Assembly (NCBI RefSeq): GCF_024639685.1
Contig: NZ_JAHEHX010000019.1
Span: forward strand, 372,001 to 436,000
Direction of reading: 5' to 3'
DNA length: 64,000 nt
Origin: Polaribacter sp.
GTDB lineage: Bacteria; Bacteroidota; Bacteroidia; Flavobacteriales; Flavobacteriaceae
Shown: positions 1 through 8,759 of the stretch, one piece after another
How the letters are laid out: the number at the start of each line of letters is the position of its first letter
Position numbering within the stretch: position 1 is the stretch's first letter
The notes under the pieces: generated by a model
Seen by the model: only the letters and a program-made list of their open reading frames with translations
Told to the model about the DNA's origin: nothing
Database searches by the model: none
Translations under genes and position numbers: made by a program

Positions 1-1172
1 TACTACCTGTTATTGTAATTTCTCAATTTTGTTGCACTTCTTTATGGTTTGCTACAAATGGTGTAATGAGTGCTGTAGTTTTAGAATATCAGTTAGAAAG
101 CAATGCTATTGGCTGGTTAACTTCTGCTGTACAATTTGGTTTCATTACGGGAACTTTACTTTTTGCTCTTTTTACAGTTAGTGATCGAGTTTCTCCTTTT
201 AAAGTATTTTTTACGAGTGCTTTATGTGCTGCCTTTTTCAATTTCTGTTTTATACTAGAAACCGAAAATTCTTCTTACTTGTTGATATTTAGATTTTTAA
301 CAGGATTTTTTTTTAGCAGGGATTTATCCTGTAGGAATGAAAATTGCTATGGATTATTTTGATAAAGGGTTGGGTAAATCTTTAGGTTTCTTAGTAGGTG
401 CTTTAGTTTTAGGCACAGCACTTCCCCATTTAATAAAAGATTTCTTTATTGATACTTCTTGGAAGTTTGTAATTATTTTAACCTCTATACTATCTGTTAT
501 TGGTGGTTTTCTTATTCTATTTTTCGTGAAAGATGGTCTATATAGGAAACGAAATAATAGTTTTGACATAACAACAATTTCAAATGTTTTTAAAAAAAAT
601 GAATTCAGAAAAGCAGCTTTTGGTTATTTTGGACATATGTGGGAGCTCTACACATTTTGGGCCTTTGTACCTATTATATTATCTTCATATAATGAAATAC
701 ATTCAAATTTAACCATTAATATCTCTCTACTGTCTTTTTTAATTATTGGTATTGGTAGTTTGTCTTGTATTTTTACAGGGTATATTTCTCAAAAATTAGG
801 AGAAAAAAAATAGCTTTTATTTTTTTATTTGGATCTTTCCTCTGTTGTTTAATAGCTCCTTTTTGTTTGCTTGTTGATAGCCAAACTCTGTTTATAGTAT
901 TTTTAATGATATGGAGCTTTTTAGTTATTGGTGATTCTCCCATGTTTTCCACCTTAGTAGCCCAAAATGTAGCTTCTAAAAACAAAGGTTCCGCCCTAAC
1001 TATAGTAAACTGTTTAGGATATTCTATAACTATTTTAAGTATCTTAATTATTACAGAAATAAATTTCACTTTTCAATCTAATTTCATATTCATGTTATTA
1101 GGCATTGGGCCTGCATTAGGACTTTTTACCTTTCGTAAAAAAAGGGATAACAAAACTGATATAGAAATTTAG
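1..1172 (+). pseudogene. MFS transporter, 5'-partial, two frameshifts
   Basis: Major facilitator superfamily permease, inner membrane, substrate unknown. The reading frame is open from the left edge (LPVIVISQFCCTSLWFATN), so the true start lies outside the window. Three ORF-track pieces (66-362, 337-813, 765-1172) are consecutive parts of one protein of about 390 residues made almost wholly of hydrophobic segments. The first junction is in a run of nine T near 306-314, where eight T would give FLAGIYPVGMKIAMDYF. The second is in a run of eight A near 803-810, where seven would give LGEKKIAFIFLFG. Both are +1 changes in homopolymers, so sequencing error, slippage or genuine decay are all possible. 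The family call is firm. The status of the gene is not. Confidence 0.8.
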
Positions 1173-1255
1173 TAGTTATTAAAATTTATTGATGGCTTTG
1201 TTTATTTAAAAAAAAGAAATAAATAAGATAAAATGATTATACTTATTTATAGCAT

Positions 1256-1290
1256 AAAAAAACCTAGATTAATCATCTAGGCTCTTTTTA
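1256..1290. terminator. Bidirectional intrinsic terminator
   Basis: The stem CCTAGAT/ATCTAGG has a 5-nt loop, with seven A on the left and CTCTTTTT on the right. It sits between the convergent MFS gene and acnB and can serve both. Confidence 0.8.
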
Positions 1291-1310
1291 CTATTTAATA
1301 AAATGAAAAT

Positions 1311-4088
1311 CTAACCTACTAACTGTTTTGTAGAAGGCTTAAACTTTGTTAAAATAATACCATCTACAGCAGCTTGATACTCTTCAATAGTTGGTGTTCT
1401 TCCTAAAATTGTTGATAGAACTACTACTGGTGTAGAAGATAATAATGATTCTCCTTTTTTCTCTTCAGAATCTCTTACTACTCTTCCTTGAAATAAACGT
1501 GTAGAAGTAGCCATTACAGTATCACCTGCTTCAGCTTTTTCTTGGTTACCCATACACAAGTTACATCCAGGGCGCTCTAAGTATAACATATTTTCATATT
1601 TAGTACGTGCCAACCCTTTTGGAGCATTATCGTCAAATTCGAAACCAGAATATTTTACTAAAACATCCCAATCTCCTTCTGCCTTTAACTCGTCAACAAT
1701 ATTATAGGTAGGTGGTGCAACAACTAAAGGAGCATTAAATTTAACTTCTCCTTTTTGTGCTTCAATGTTCTTCAACATTTGTGCTAATATTTTCATATCA
1801 CCTTTATGAATCATACAAGAACCTATGAAGCCTAAATCTACTTTTTTGGTTCCTCCATAGAAAGATAATGGTTGAATATTATCGTGTGTATAACGCTTAG
1901 AAACATCTTCATTATTAACGTCAGGGTCAGCAATCATTGGCTCTATGATCTTATCTAAATCAATAACTACTTCTTGATAGTATTTAGCATCAGCGTCTGG
2001 TTTTAAGGCAGATTTAGTCCCTGTATTTATTTCAATAATTCGTGTATTTGCTTTATCAACTAATCCTTTTAAATCTTGTTTTGGATTATCCATTCCTTTA
2101 TCAATCATAATTTGAATACGATCTCTAGAAATTTCTAATGATTCTATTAATGTTTCATCTTCAGAGATACAAATAGATGCTTTTGCTTTCATCTCTGCAG
2201 TCCAATCTGTAAATGTAAATGCTTGGTCTGAAGTTAATGTTCCAATATGAACTTCAATAATTTTACCTTGAAAAACATTTTCACCATCAAACTGATTTAA
2301 CATTTGTTGTTGTGTAGCATGAACTACATCTCTAAAATCCATGTAAGATTTCATTTCACCTTTAAAAGTAACTTTTACTGACTCTGGAATTGGCATAGTA
2401 GCTTCACCTGTGGCTAATGCAAGTGCAACTGTTCCTGAATCTGCTCCAAAGGCAACTCCTTTAGCCATACGTGTGTGAGAATCTCCACCTATAATCACAT
2501 CCCAATCATCAACAGCAAGATCATTTAATACCTTATGTATAACATCAGTCATTGCATGGTATTTTCCTTCTGGATGACGAGCTGTAACCAAGCCAAAATC
2601 ATTCATAAATTTCATTAACCTTGGAATGTTAGCTTTAGATTTATCATCCCAAACAGAAGCTGTATGACAACCTGATTGGTAACCACAATCTACAATTGGA
2701 GAAATTACGGTTGCAGCCATATTCTCTAATTCTTGAGAAGTCATTAAACCTGTAGTGTCCTGTGAACCAACAATATTTACTTCTACTCTAACATTTGAGC
2801 CTGCATGTAATGTTTTACCTGGAGTAGTACCTACTGCATTTCTATTGAATATTTTTTCAACTGCTGTCAATCCTTGTCCATCAATAGAAACTTCTTTTGC
2901 AGCTGCATAAACTTGAGGAACATCAACACCCAAAACTTTACAGGCAAAAGTTTGTAATTTTTTACCAAAGACAACAGCATAAGATCCCCCTGCTTTTATA
3001 AACTCCTTTTTAGGTGGTGTTAAGGCTTCAGAAATATCTTTAACTTCTTTTCCGTATTTATATAACTTTTTTGTTTTTGTATTTATAGTAAGAACAGTTC
3101 CTGTATTTACAGAATATTCTTCCTTTAAGATTGGTTCTCCTTCTTCATCTACAATTGTGTTACCATCTGCATCTTTTTGCTTTACCCAGTTTTTTAAGTC
3201 GATACCAATTCCACCAGTTACACCTACAGTAGTTAAGAAAATTGGTGCTATACCATTAGTACCCGCAATTACTGGAGCAATATTTATGAAAGGAACATAA
3301 GGACTCGATGGTATACCTGTCCATAATGCAACATTATTTACACCAGACATTCTAGATGAACCAACACCCATAGTACCTTTATCTGCAATTAACATTACAC
3401 GTTTATTTGGATGCTTTTCTTTTAATGCCAATAATTCATTTTGCATTTCTTTGTTATGCTCAAACATACACTGACCATGTAATTCACGATCTGATCTTGA
3501 ATGTGCATCTGCTCCTGGAGATAATAAATCTGTAGAAATATCTCCAATACCAGCAACAAATGTTACAATTTCTATTTCCTCTTCTATTTCTGGCAATTTT
3601 GTAAAGAATTCAGCCTGAGCGTAACTCTCTATTAAATCTTTAGCTATTGTATTTCCTGCTTGGTATGCTTTTTCTAATTGAGCAGTATCTGCTTCATATA
3701 AAAACACTTGAGTTTTTAATACTTTTGCAGCCTCTTTTGCTATTTCAATATCATTTCCTAATGCTAGATCTAATAAAACCTTTACAGAAGGACCACCTTT
3801 CATATGAGATAACTGCTCAAAAGCAAAACCTGGTGTAATTTCCTTTACAACTTCTTCTTTAAGAATAATTTCTTTTAAAAATTTAGCTTTTACTACTGCA
3901 GCACTTGTAGTTCCTGGTAAAACATTATAGATAAAGAAATTTAATGAATCTTCTCTAAATTCGTTTTCTAAGTCTTTTATCTGTTCAATTATTGTGCTTA
4001 ATAATTCTGCACCATCAATTGGCTTAGGGTTTAGCCCCATTAGTTTTCTCTCTTCAATTTCCTTTAGGTAGTCTTTGTAAATATTCAT
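1311..4088 (-). CDS. acnB: Aconitate hydratase B
   Basis: Bifunctional aconitate hydratase / 2-methylisocitrate dehydratase, a cytosolic [4Fe-4S] enzyme of the TCA cycle (citrate to isocitrate). The protein is 925 aa, longer than the roughly 865 aa of E. coli AcnB. It starts with the HEAT-like AcnB N-terminal domain, followed by the swivel and catalytic domains. The cluster-binding cysteines are visible in FIGSCMIHKGD and in GCNLCMGNQ, and the substrate region IIGGDSHTRMAKG is intact. The start ATG (MNIYKDYLKEIEERK) is well placed and a promoter-like element lies about 100 nt upstream. It is transcribed alone, facing the MFS pseudogene and sharing its terminator. Identification is secure. Confidence 0.97.
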   Translation of the reverse strand: MNIYKDYLKEIEERKLMGLNPKPIDGAELLSTIIEQIKDLENEFREDSLNFFIYNVLPGTTSAAVVKAKFLKEIILKEEVVKEITPGFAFEQLSHMKGGPSVKVLLDLALGNDIEIAKEAAKVLKTQVFLYEADTAQLEKAYQAGNTIAKDLIESYAQAEFFTKLPEIEEEIEIVTFVAGIGDISTDLLSPGADAHSRSDRELHGQCMFEHNKEMQNELLALKEKHPNKRVMLIADKGTMGVGSSRMSGVNNVALWTGIPSSPYVPFINIAPVIAGTNGIAPIFLTTVGVTGGIGIDLKNWVKQKDADGNTIVDEEGEPILKEEYSVNTGTVLTINTKTKKLYKYGKEVKDISEALTPPKKEFIKAGGSYAVVFGKKLQTFACKVLGVDVPQVYAAAKEVSIDGQGLTAVEKIFNRNAVGTTPGKTLHAGSNVRVEVNIVGSQDTTGLMTSQELENMAATVISPIVDCGYQSGCHTASVWDDKSKANIPRLMKFMNDFGLVTARHPEGKYHAMTDVIHKVLNDLAVDDWDVIIGGDSHTRMAKGVAFGADSGTVALALATGEATMPIPESVKVTFKGEMKSYMDFRDVVHATQQQMLNQFDGENVFQGKIIEVHIGTLTSDQAFTFTDWTAEMKAKASICISEDETLIESLEISRDRIQIMIDKGMDNPKQDLKGLVDKANTRIIEINTGTKSALKPDADAKYYQEVVIDLDKIIEPMIADPDVNNEDVSKRYTHDNIQPLSFYGGTKKVDLGFIGSCMIHKGDMKILAQMLKNIEAQKGEVKFNAPLVVAPPTYNIVDELKAEGDWDVLVKYSGFEFDDNAPKGLARTKYENMLYLERPGCNLCMGNQEKAEAGDTVMATSTRLFQGRVVRDSEEKKGESLLSSTPVVVLSTILGRTPTIEEYQAAVDGIILTKFKPSTKQLVG

Positions 4089-4186
4089 AAAATTATGTAA
4101 TAGAAATTTTTGGTTTATTAATTTTACTACTCTATAAAAGTTAATTTAAAAATTAAAGAAATAGACTAGTAATTATTGCAATTTAA

Positions 4187-4194
4187 CAAAGTTA
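4187..4194 (-). promoter_or_regulatory. Candidate -7 element for acnB
   Basis: On the minus strand TAACTTTG matches the Bacteroidota -7 consensus TAnnTTTG. It would give a leader of roughly 90 nt. No clear -33 TTG is seen at the right distance, so support is moderate. Confidence 0.45.
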
Positions 4195-4330
4195 AAGTAT
4201 TAAAATTAAATTTGAAAGATAAATAATAGATTCGAGTAATTAATAAATAAAAAAATGCTATTCTTTAGTTTTGTAGAATTATTCGAAATAAAAATAAAGA
4301 AAAAGGGAGTATTTTTAAATTAAACATAAA

Positions 4331-4634
4331 AAGCAGACTAATAAGCCGAATTCTGTTCCAATAAAATTGGTTCTTATCATTTATCTAGTTTTAAAATTAC
4401 TTTTAAAATCTATCTGCCTACCCTTTAGAATCGAGCGAGTAGCTCTCAAACTCTAATTTACATGACATTGCACCTCATAGAGTTTACCTGGTTTCACTAC
4501 AGCCGAACTGTACTTGCTTTCTGTTGCACTTGTCCTCAACTTACGCTGGACGGATGTTATCCGCTATGAATACTCTTTGGTGTCCGGACTTTCCTCTTTA
4601 AATAATTTAAAGCGATAAGATAAGTCTGCTTATT
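4331..4634 (-). ncRNA. rnpB: RNase P RNA, bacterial class A
   Basis: The catalytic RNA of RNase P, which matures tRNA 5' ends. Read on the minus strand, the region contains the signature GAGGAAAGTCCGGAC (4582-4596), then ACAGAAAGC, a GTGAAACCAGGTAAACTC segment, GGGTAGGCAGA, and near the 3' end AGAATTCGGCTTA (4342-4354). The outer ends AAGCAGACT and AGTCTGCTT pair as helix P1 and are followed by a short T run. The ends are set from that helix and may be off by a few bases. It fills most of the 706-nt gap between acnB and dnaJ. In the rest of that gap only the acnB -7 candidate is seen. Confidence 0.95.
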
Positions 4635-4794
4635 TTATGTTTAATCTTAAATCTTAAAATAAAACCCAATCAAATATAGTATGAGTAGGAAAAATTGCTA
4701 TGAAAAAGAAAAATGTTATTAAAATTATTTAATAACTGTACAAATTTAGTACAATTTCATGAAAAAAAATAATTTAACAACTTTTTGTAGATAT

Positions 4795-5919
4795 TTATGA
4801 GAACATATCTTTCACTTTCTCAAAAAAAGACTTGTCTGATGTATTTGGATTTGGAGAAAAGTTTTCGTCCTCTAACATATTTTCAAAAAAGTTTCTTTGT
4901 TCTTTATTTAGTTCTTGTGGTGTCCAAACATTTATATGAATTAAGAAATCCCCTGTTCCATATCTTTCAATGCTTGGTAGTCCTTTACCTTTTAGCCTTA
5001 ATATTTTTCCAGATTGCGTTCCAGCATCAATTTTTATTTTAACCTTACCTGTAACAGTTTCTACCTCTTTACTTGTTCCTAAAACAGCTTCAGAAAAATT
5101 GACATATAAATCATAATGAATATTAGTTCCCTCTCTCTTTAATTTTTCGTGAGAGATTTCTTCTATAAGAACCAGTAAATCTCCAGGAATAGAATTTTTA
5201 CCTGGAGCTTCATTTCCTTTACCTCCAACTTTTAATTGAACACCTTCTGTAACCCCAGCAGGTATATTTATAGAAACTGTCTCTTCTTTAACAACCAAAC
5301 CTTGAGCGTCCGAACCATTTGGTTTGCTGCTAATAATTTCACCGGCACCAGAACAAGTTGTACAAGTTGCTGCAGTTTGCATTCTACCTAAGATAGTATT
5401 TGTAACTCTCATTACTTGTCCAGATCCATTACAAGTAGAACATGTTTTATAAGTTACACCATCTGCCTGGACTTTTCTACGAACTTTTACTTTTTTCTCA
5501 AGACCCTTGGCAATTTCTTCTAAAGTTAATTTTACACGAATTCGCATATTACTTCCTTTAACTCTAGCTTGTCTTTGGCCTCCACCACCAAAGCCTCCCC
5601 CGAAACCACCACCTCCAAAGATGTCTCCAAACTGGCTAAAAATATCATCCATATTCATACCTCCACCTCCGAAGCCTCCTCCTCCTTGAGGTCCATCGAA
5701 AGCTGCATGACCATATTGATCATATCTTGCTTTTTTATTTTCGTCACTGAGTATTTCATAAGCTTCTGCTGCTTTCTTAAAGTTCTCCTCAGCTGTTTTA
5801 TCATCTGGATTTTTATCCGGATGATATTTAATTGCCATTTTTCTATAAGCTTTCTTTATTTCAGATTGTGATGCTGATTTAGAAATACCTAATATTTCGT
5901 AAAAGTCTTGTTTTGCCAT
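4795..5919 (-). CDS. dnaJ: Molecular chaperone DnaJ, two-motif zinc finger
   Basis: Hsp40 co-chaperone that delivers substrates to DnaK and stimulates its ATPase. 374 aa. The J domain carries HPD at residues 33-35. A Gly/Phe-rich linker follows (about 77-114), then a central cysteine region, the two C-terminal beta-sandwich domains and a dimerisation tail (SFFEKVKDMFS). The zinc finger is unusual: only two CxxCxGxG motifs are present (CSTCNGSG at 160 and CTTCSGAG at 186) instead of the canonical four, so only one zinc site can form. As I recall, other flavobacterial DnaJs share this. It lies 83 nt downstream of grpE in the same direction. dnaK is not in the window. Confidence 0.96.
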   Translation of the reverse strand: MAKQDFYEILGISKSASQSEIKKAYRKMAIKYHPDKNPDDKTAEENFKKAAEAYEILSDENKKARYDQYGHAAFDGPQGGGGFGGGGMNMDDIFSQFGDIFGGGGFGGGFGGGGQRQARVKGSNMRIRVKLTLEEIAKGLEKKVKVRRKVQADGVTYKTCSTCNGSGQVMRVTNTILGRMQTAATCTTCSGAGEIISSKPNGSDAQGLVVKEETVSINIPAGVTEGVQLKVGGKGNEAPGKNSIPGDLLVLIEEISHEKLKREGTNIHYDLYVNFSEAVLGTSKEVETVTGKVKIKIDAGTQSGKILRLKGKGLPSIERYGTGDFLIHINVWTPQELNKEQRNFFENMLEDENFSPNPNTSDKSFFEKVKDMFS

Positions 5920-6002
5920 GCTTTATTTTTTTGTCAATAGCTTTAATTCAAAATACAGATTAAAGTGATCTGAACTAATGATTAATTGCTAAATCTTCTT
6001 TA

Positions 6003-6551
6003 TTACTGTCCTATTACAACTTTTGGATAACGAATAACTTTGTCGCCAAGCTTATAGCCTTTTTCAACACAATCGATAACTTTACCTTTAAGATCTTCAG
6101 ATGGTGCAGGAATTTGAGTTATCGCCTCATGTATTTCTGCATCAAAAGCGTCTCCTGAGTTGGTTTCTATTTTTGATAATCCTTTTTGTTCTAAGGTATT
6201 ATAGAATTTATTATAGATTAGCATTACACCTTTACGAAGTTCTTCTGCTTCTTTATCATCTTCTATATGCGTTAAAGCACGTTCAAAATCATCTATAATT
6301 GGCAGTAAAGATGTCATTAATTCTTGACCAGCCGTTTTAAATAACTCAACGCGTTCTTTAGAAGTACGTTTTTTATAATTTTCATACTCTGCAAACAACC
6401 TTAGAAACTTATCTTTTTCTGCTTGAATTAGCTCTTCACTAGAAGGTTCTTCAACTTCTTTTTCTACTTCAACGTCTTGATTACCTTCAACTTGAACTTG
6501 CTCTTGCTCGTTATTTATTTCCTCTTCTTTAATTTTATCTTTTTTACTCAT
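6003..6551 (-). CDS. grpE: Nucleotide exchange factor GrpE
   Basis: Releases ADP from DnaK and completes the DnaK-DnaJ-GrpE cycle in the cytosol. 182 aa. A long acidic, charged N-terminus (residues 1-45) precedes a helical region with the family segment FAEYENYKKRTSKERVEL, and a beta domain ending VIRYPKVVIGQ. It starts with ATG and heads a two-gene unit with dnaJ 83 nt downstream. A good Bacteroidota promoter lies 35-66 nt upstream of the start, partly overlapping the murA terminator. I did not recognise a CIRCE element or other heat-shock operator. Confidence 0.97.
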   Translation of the reverse strand: MSKKDKIKEEEINNEQEQVQVEGNQDVEVEKEVEEPSSEELIQAEKDKFLRLFAEYENYKKRTSKERVELFKTAGQELMTSLLPIIDDFERALTHIEDDKEAEELRKGVMLIYNKFYNTLEQKGLSKIETNSGDAFDAEIHEAITQIPAPSEDLKGKVIDCVEKGYKLGDKVIRYPKVVIGQ

Positions 6552-6585
6552 TTTAGTATTATCATTTTTATTTTAACATTATATT

Positions 6586-6617
6586 CAAAAATATTGCCAA
6601 TAAAAAAATAGTGCCAA
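6586..6617 (-). promoter_or_regulatory. grpE promoter
   Basis: On the minus strand a -33 TTG (6617-6615), a 21-nt spacer and a -7 element TATTTTTG (6593-6586). The TTG falls in the loop region of the upstream murA terminator hairpin. Confidence 0.6.
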
Positions 6618-6630
6618 TTTGACACTATTT
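6602..6630 (-). terminator. murA terminator
   Basis: On the minus strand the stem AAATAGTG/CACTATTT has a 9-nt loop and is followed by a run of T. It lies 43 nt after the murA stop. Confidence 0.8.
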
Positions 6631-6672
6631 AATGTAAATGAAATTAGTAAATATTTTCACTAAACTAACGTC

Positions 6673-7977
6673 TTAAATTCTCTCGATCTTAGCACCAATA
6701 GATTTTAGTCTTGCCTCAATATTTTCGTACCCTCTATCTATTTGCTCTATATTATGTATAATGCTTGTGCCTTTTGCAGAAAGTGCAGCAATTAATAATG
6801 ATATTCCTGCTCTAATATCAGGAGAAGTCATTGTTGTTGCTTTTAATGAACTTTCAAAATTGTGGCCAATTACAGTTGCTCTATGTGGGTCACATAAAAT
6901 AACTTTTGCTCCCATATCTATTAATTTATCTACAAAAAACAGACGGCTTTCAAACATTTTTTGATGAATTAAAACAGTTCCTTTTGCTTGTGTTGCTATT
7001 ACTAATAAGATACTCAACAAGTCTGGAGTAAATCCTGGCCAAGGAGCATCTGCTACTGTTAGTACAGAACCATCTATATAACTTTGTATTTCATAAGAAT
7101 CTTGCTCAGGAATGTAAATATCATCATCTCTTTTTTCAAATTGAATTCCAAGTTTTCGAAAAACACTTGGTATTTGTCCTAAATTCTCCCAACTTACGTT
7201 CTTAATGGTAAGTTCAGATTTTGTCATCACAGCAACACCAATCCATGATCCGATTTCAATCATGTCTGGTAGAACACGATGTGTACAACCTCTTAATGAA
7301 TCTACGCCATTTATAATTAATAAATTAGAACCAACACCAGTAATATTGGCGCCCATTGAATTTAACATTTTACACAATTGCTGAATATATGGCTCACAGG
7401 CTGCATTGTAAATTCTTGTTATTCCTTTTGCTAAAACAGATGCCATCAAAATATTTGCAGTACCTGTTACAGAAGCTTCATCTAATAACATTTCTGTTCC
7501 TAAAAGTTCTTCTGCTTCTACACCATAGAAACGTTCTTCTTTATTATAACGAAATGTAGCACCAAGCTTTATAAAACCTTCAAAATGTGTATCTAATCTT
7601 CTACGGCCAATTTTATCTCCTCCAGGTCTTGGAATATATCCCCTTCCAAATCTGGCTAACAAAGGCCCAACGAGCATAATAGAACCTCTTAATGAACTTC
7701 CATCTTTTTTAAACTTTTCAGATTCCAAATACTCTAAGTTAAGATCATTAGCCTGAAAAGTATAAGAGTTAGTGTTGTGTTTTTCTATATTAACTCCTAA
7801 TTCTCCTAAAATAAAAATTAATTTATTTACATCTATAATATCAGGAACGTTCTGTACTGTAACTTTTTCTGGTGTTAGTAAAACAGCGCATAGAATCTGT
7901 AAGACTTCGTTTTTTGCTCCTTGAGGAGTTATTGTTCCATTTAGCTTATAACCTCCTTCTATTTTAAATGATGCCAT
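6673..7977 (-). CDS. murA: UDP-GlcNAc 1-carboxyvinyltransferase, Asp-type
   Basis: First committed step of peptidoglycan synthesis: transfer of enolpyruvate from PEP to UDP-N-acetylglucosamine, cytosolic. 434 aa with the duplicated EPSP-synthase-like fold. The flexible catalytic loop reads PGGDKIGRRRLDTH, aligned with the PGGCTIGARPVDLH loop of E. coli. Residue 121 is therefore Asp (codon at 7615-7617) where most MurA enzymes have the Cys attacked by fosfomycin. The enzyme should still work, as Asp-type MurAs are known, but should not be alkylated by fosfomycin. It lies 3 nt downstream of the DUF4290 gene, so the two are probably co-transcribed. Confidence 0.97.
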   Translation of the reverse strand: MASFKIEGGYKLNGTITPQGAKNEVLQILCAVLLTPEKVTVQNVPDIIDVNKLIFILGELGVNIEKHNTNSYTFQANDLNLEYLESEKFKKDGSSLRGSIMLVGPLLARFGRGYIPRPGGDKIGRRRLDTHFEGFIKLGATFRYNKEERFYGVEAEELLGTEMLLDEASVTGTANILMASVLAKGITRIYNAACEPYIQQLCKMLNSMGANITGVGSNLLIINGVDSLRGCTHRVLPDMIEIGSWIGVAVMTKSELTIKNVSWENLGQIPSVFRKLGIQFEKRDDDIYIPEQDSYEIQSYIDGSVLTVADAPWPGFTPDLLSILLVIATQAKGTVLIHQKMFESRLFFVDKLIDMGAKVILCDPHRATVIGHNFESSLKATTMTSPDIRAGISLLIAALSAKGTSIIHNIEQIDRGYENIEARLKSIGAKIERI

Positions 7978-7980
7978 AGT

Positions 7981-8628
7981 TTAATATCTTTTTCTGCCCT
8001 TATTGTTGTTGGCCTTTTTATGATTGTTCTTTGCTTGGCTTTGTCCCTGAGAATTTCTTTTCTTCAATAAATTTTTACTTTCAGAAAGTGTTTCTTCAGA
8101 ATCTCTTAAATCGATTTTATTGTTAGAAAGATCATATAAGTGTTTGTAAATAACAGCATCATCTACTGTATCTTTATTCCAATTCAGATAACATTTTTTC
8201 ATATGATTTGCAATTGTATACACAAGTGCATCCTTTTTATCACCATCTTCCCAGCTTAAAGCAACATCAATCATTGTTTGAATGTTATTCCCATAATAAC
8301 GATACCTTGAAGCATATTTTGGGTAAGGTAAACGTTCTGGTTTTTCATGTAGTTCTTCTTTTGAAGGAGTAGGATATGGAGAATCTACATCTAAATTGAA
8401 TTTAGACATTATAAATAATTGGTCCCATAATTTATGCTTAAAATCAGGTACATCTCTTAAGTGAGGTTGTAGGTTACCCATAACGTCAACAATTGCCAAT
8501 GCCATTTTGTTTCGCTCCTGTTTGGTTTCTAATGCCAAGCAGTGATCTATAAGTTTTTGAATATGTCTTCCATATTCTGGAATAATCATTAAAGTTCTTT
8601 CTGAATTGTATTCTAAGTCGAATGTCAT
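7981..8628 (-). CDS. DUF4290 family protein
   Basis: 215 aa, soluble, without signal peptide or membrane segment. I recognise it as the DUF4290 family, which is restricted to Bacteroidota and commonly found next to murA. The conserved N-terminus MTFDLEYNSERTLMIIPEYGRHIQKLI and the segment LPYPKYASRYRYYGNNIQTMI are typical. The C-terminus is a low-complexity basic tail rich in Asn, Lys and Gln (about residues 188-215), which could bind nucleic acid or a polyanion; that is inference. Its molecular function is unknown to me. Placement directly before murA suggests a role connected to cell-wall synthesis, or simply co-expression. Confidence 0.85.
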   Translation of the reverse strand: MTFDLEYNSERTLMIIPEYGRHIQKLIDHCLALETKQERNKMALAIVDVMGNLQPHLRDVPDFKHKLWDQLFIMSKFNLDVDSPYPTPSKEELHEKPERLPYPKYASRYRYYGNNIQTMIDVALSWEDGDKKDALVYTIANHMKKCYLNWNKDTVDDAVIYKHLYDLSNNKIDLRDSEETLSESKNLLKKRNSQGQSQAKNNHKKANNNKGRKRY

Positions 8629-8759
8629 TTATCTAATTTTGTGAAGTGTAATTTTAAAAAATATTCCACCTAGTTTGTGAGAAATAATTTTTCTAATAGT
8701 ACTTTTTTGTAGTTTAAAGCTGCAAAATAACATTTTATTTTTTACTTATGGTTAAATTT

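Noticed and set aside
300-815. Programmed ribosomal frameshifting in the MFS gene
   Set aside because: Two shifts in one gene would be needed and the family is not known for it. Both sites are plain homopolymers, so slippage or sequencing error is simpler; not fully excluded.
5507-5871. Pro/Lys-rich plus-strand ORFs opposite dnaJ
   Set aside because: They are antisense shadows of the Gly/Phe-rich DnaJ linker.
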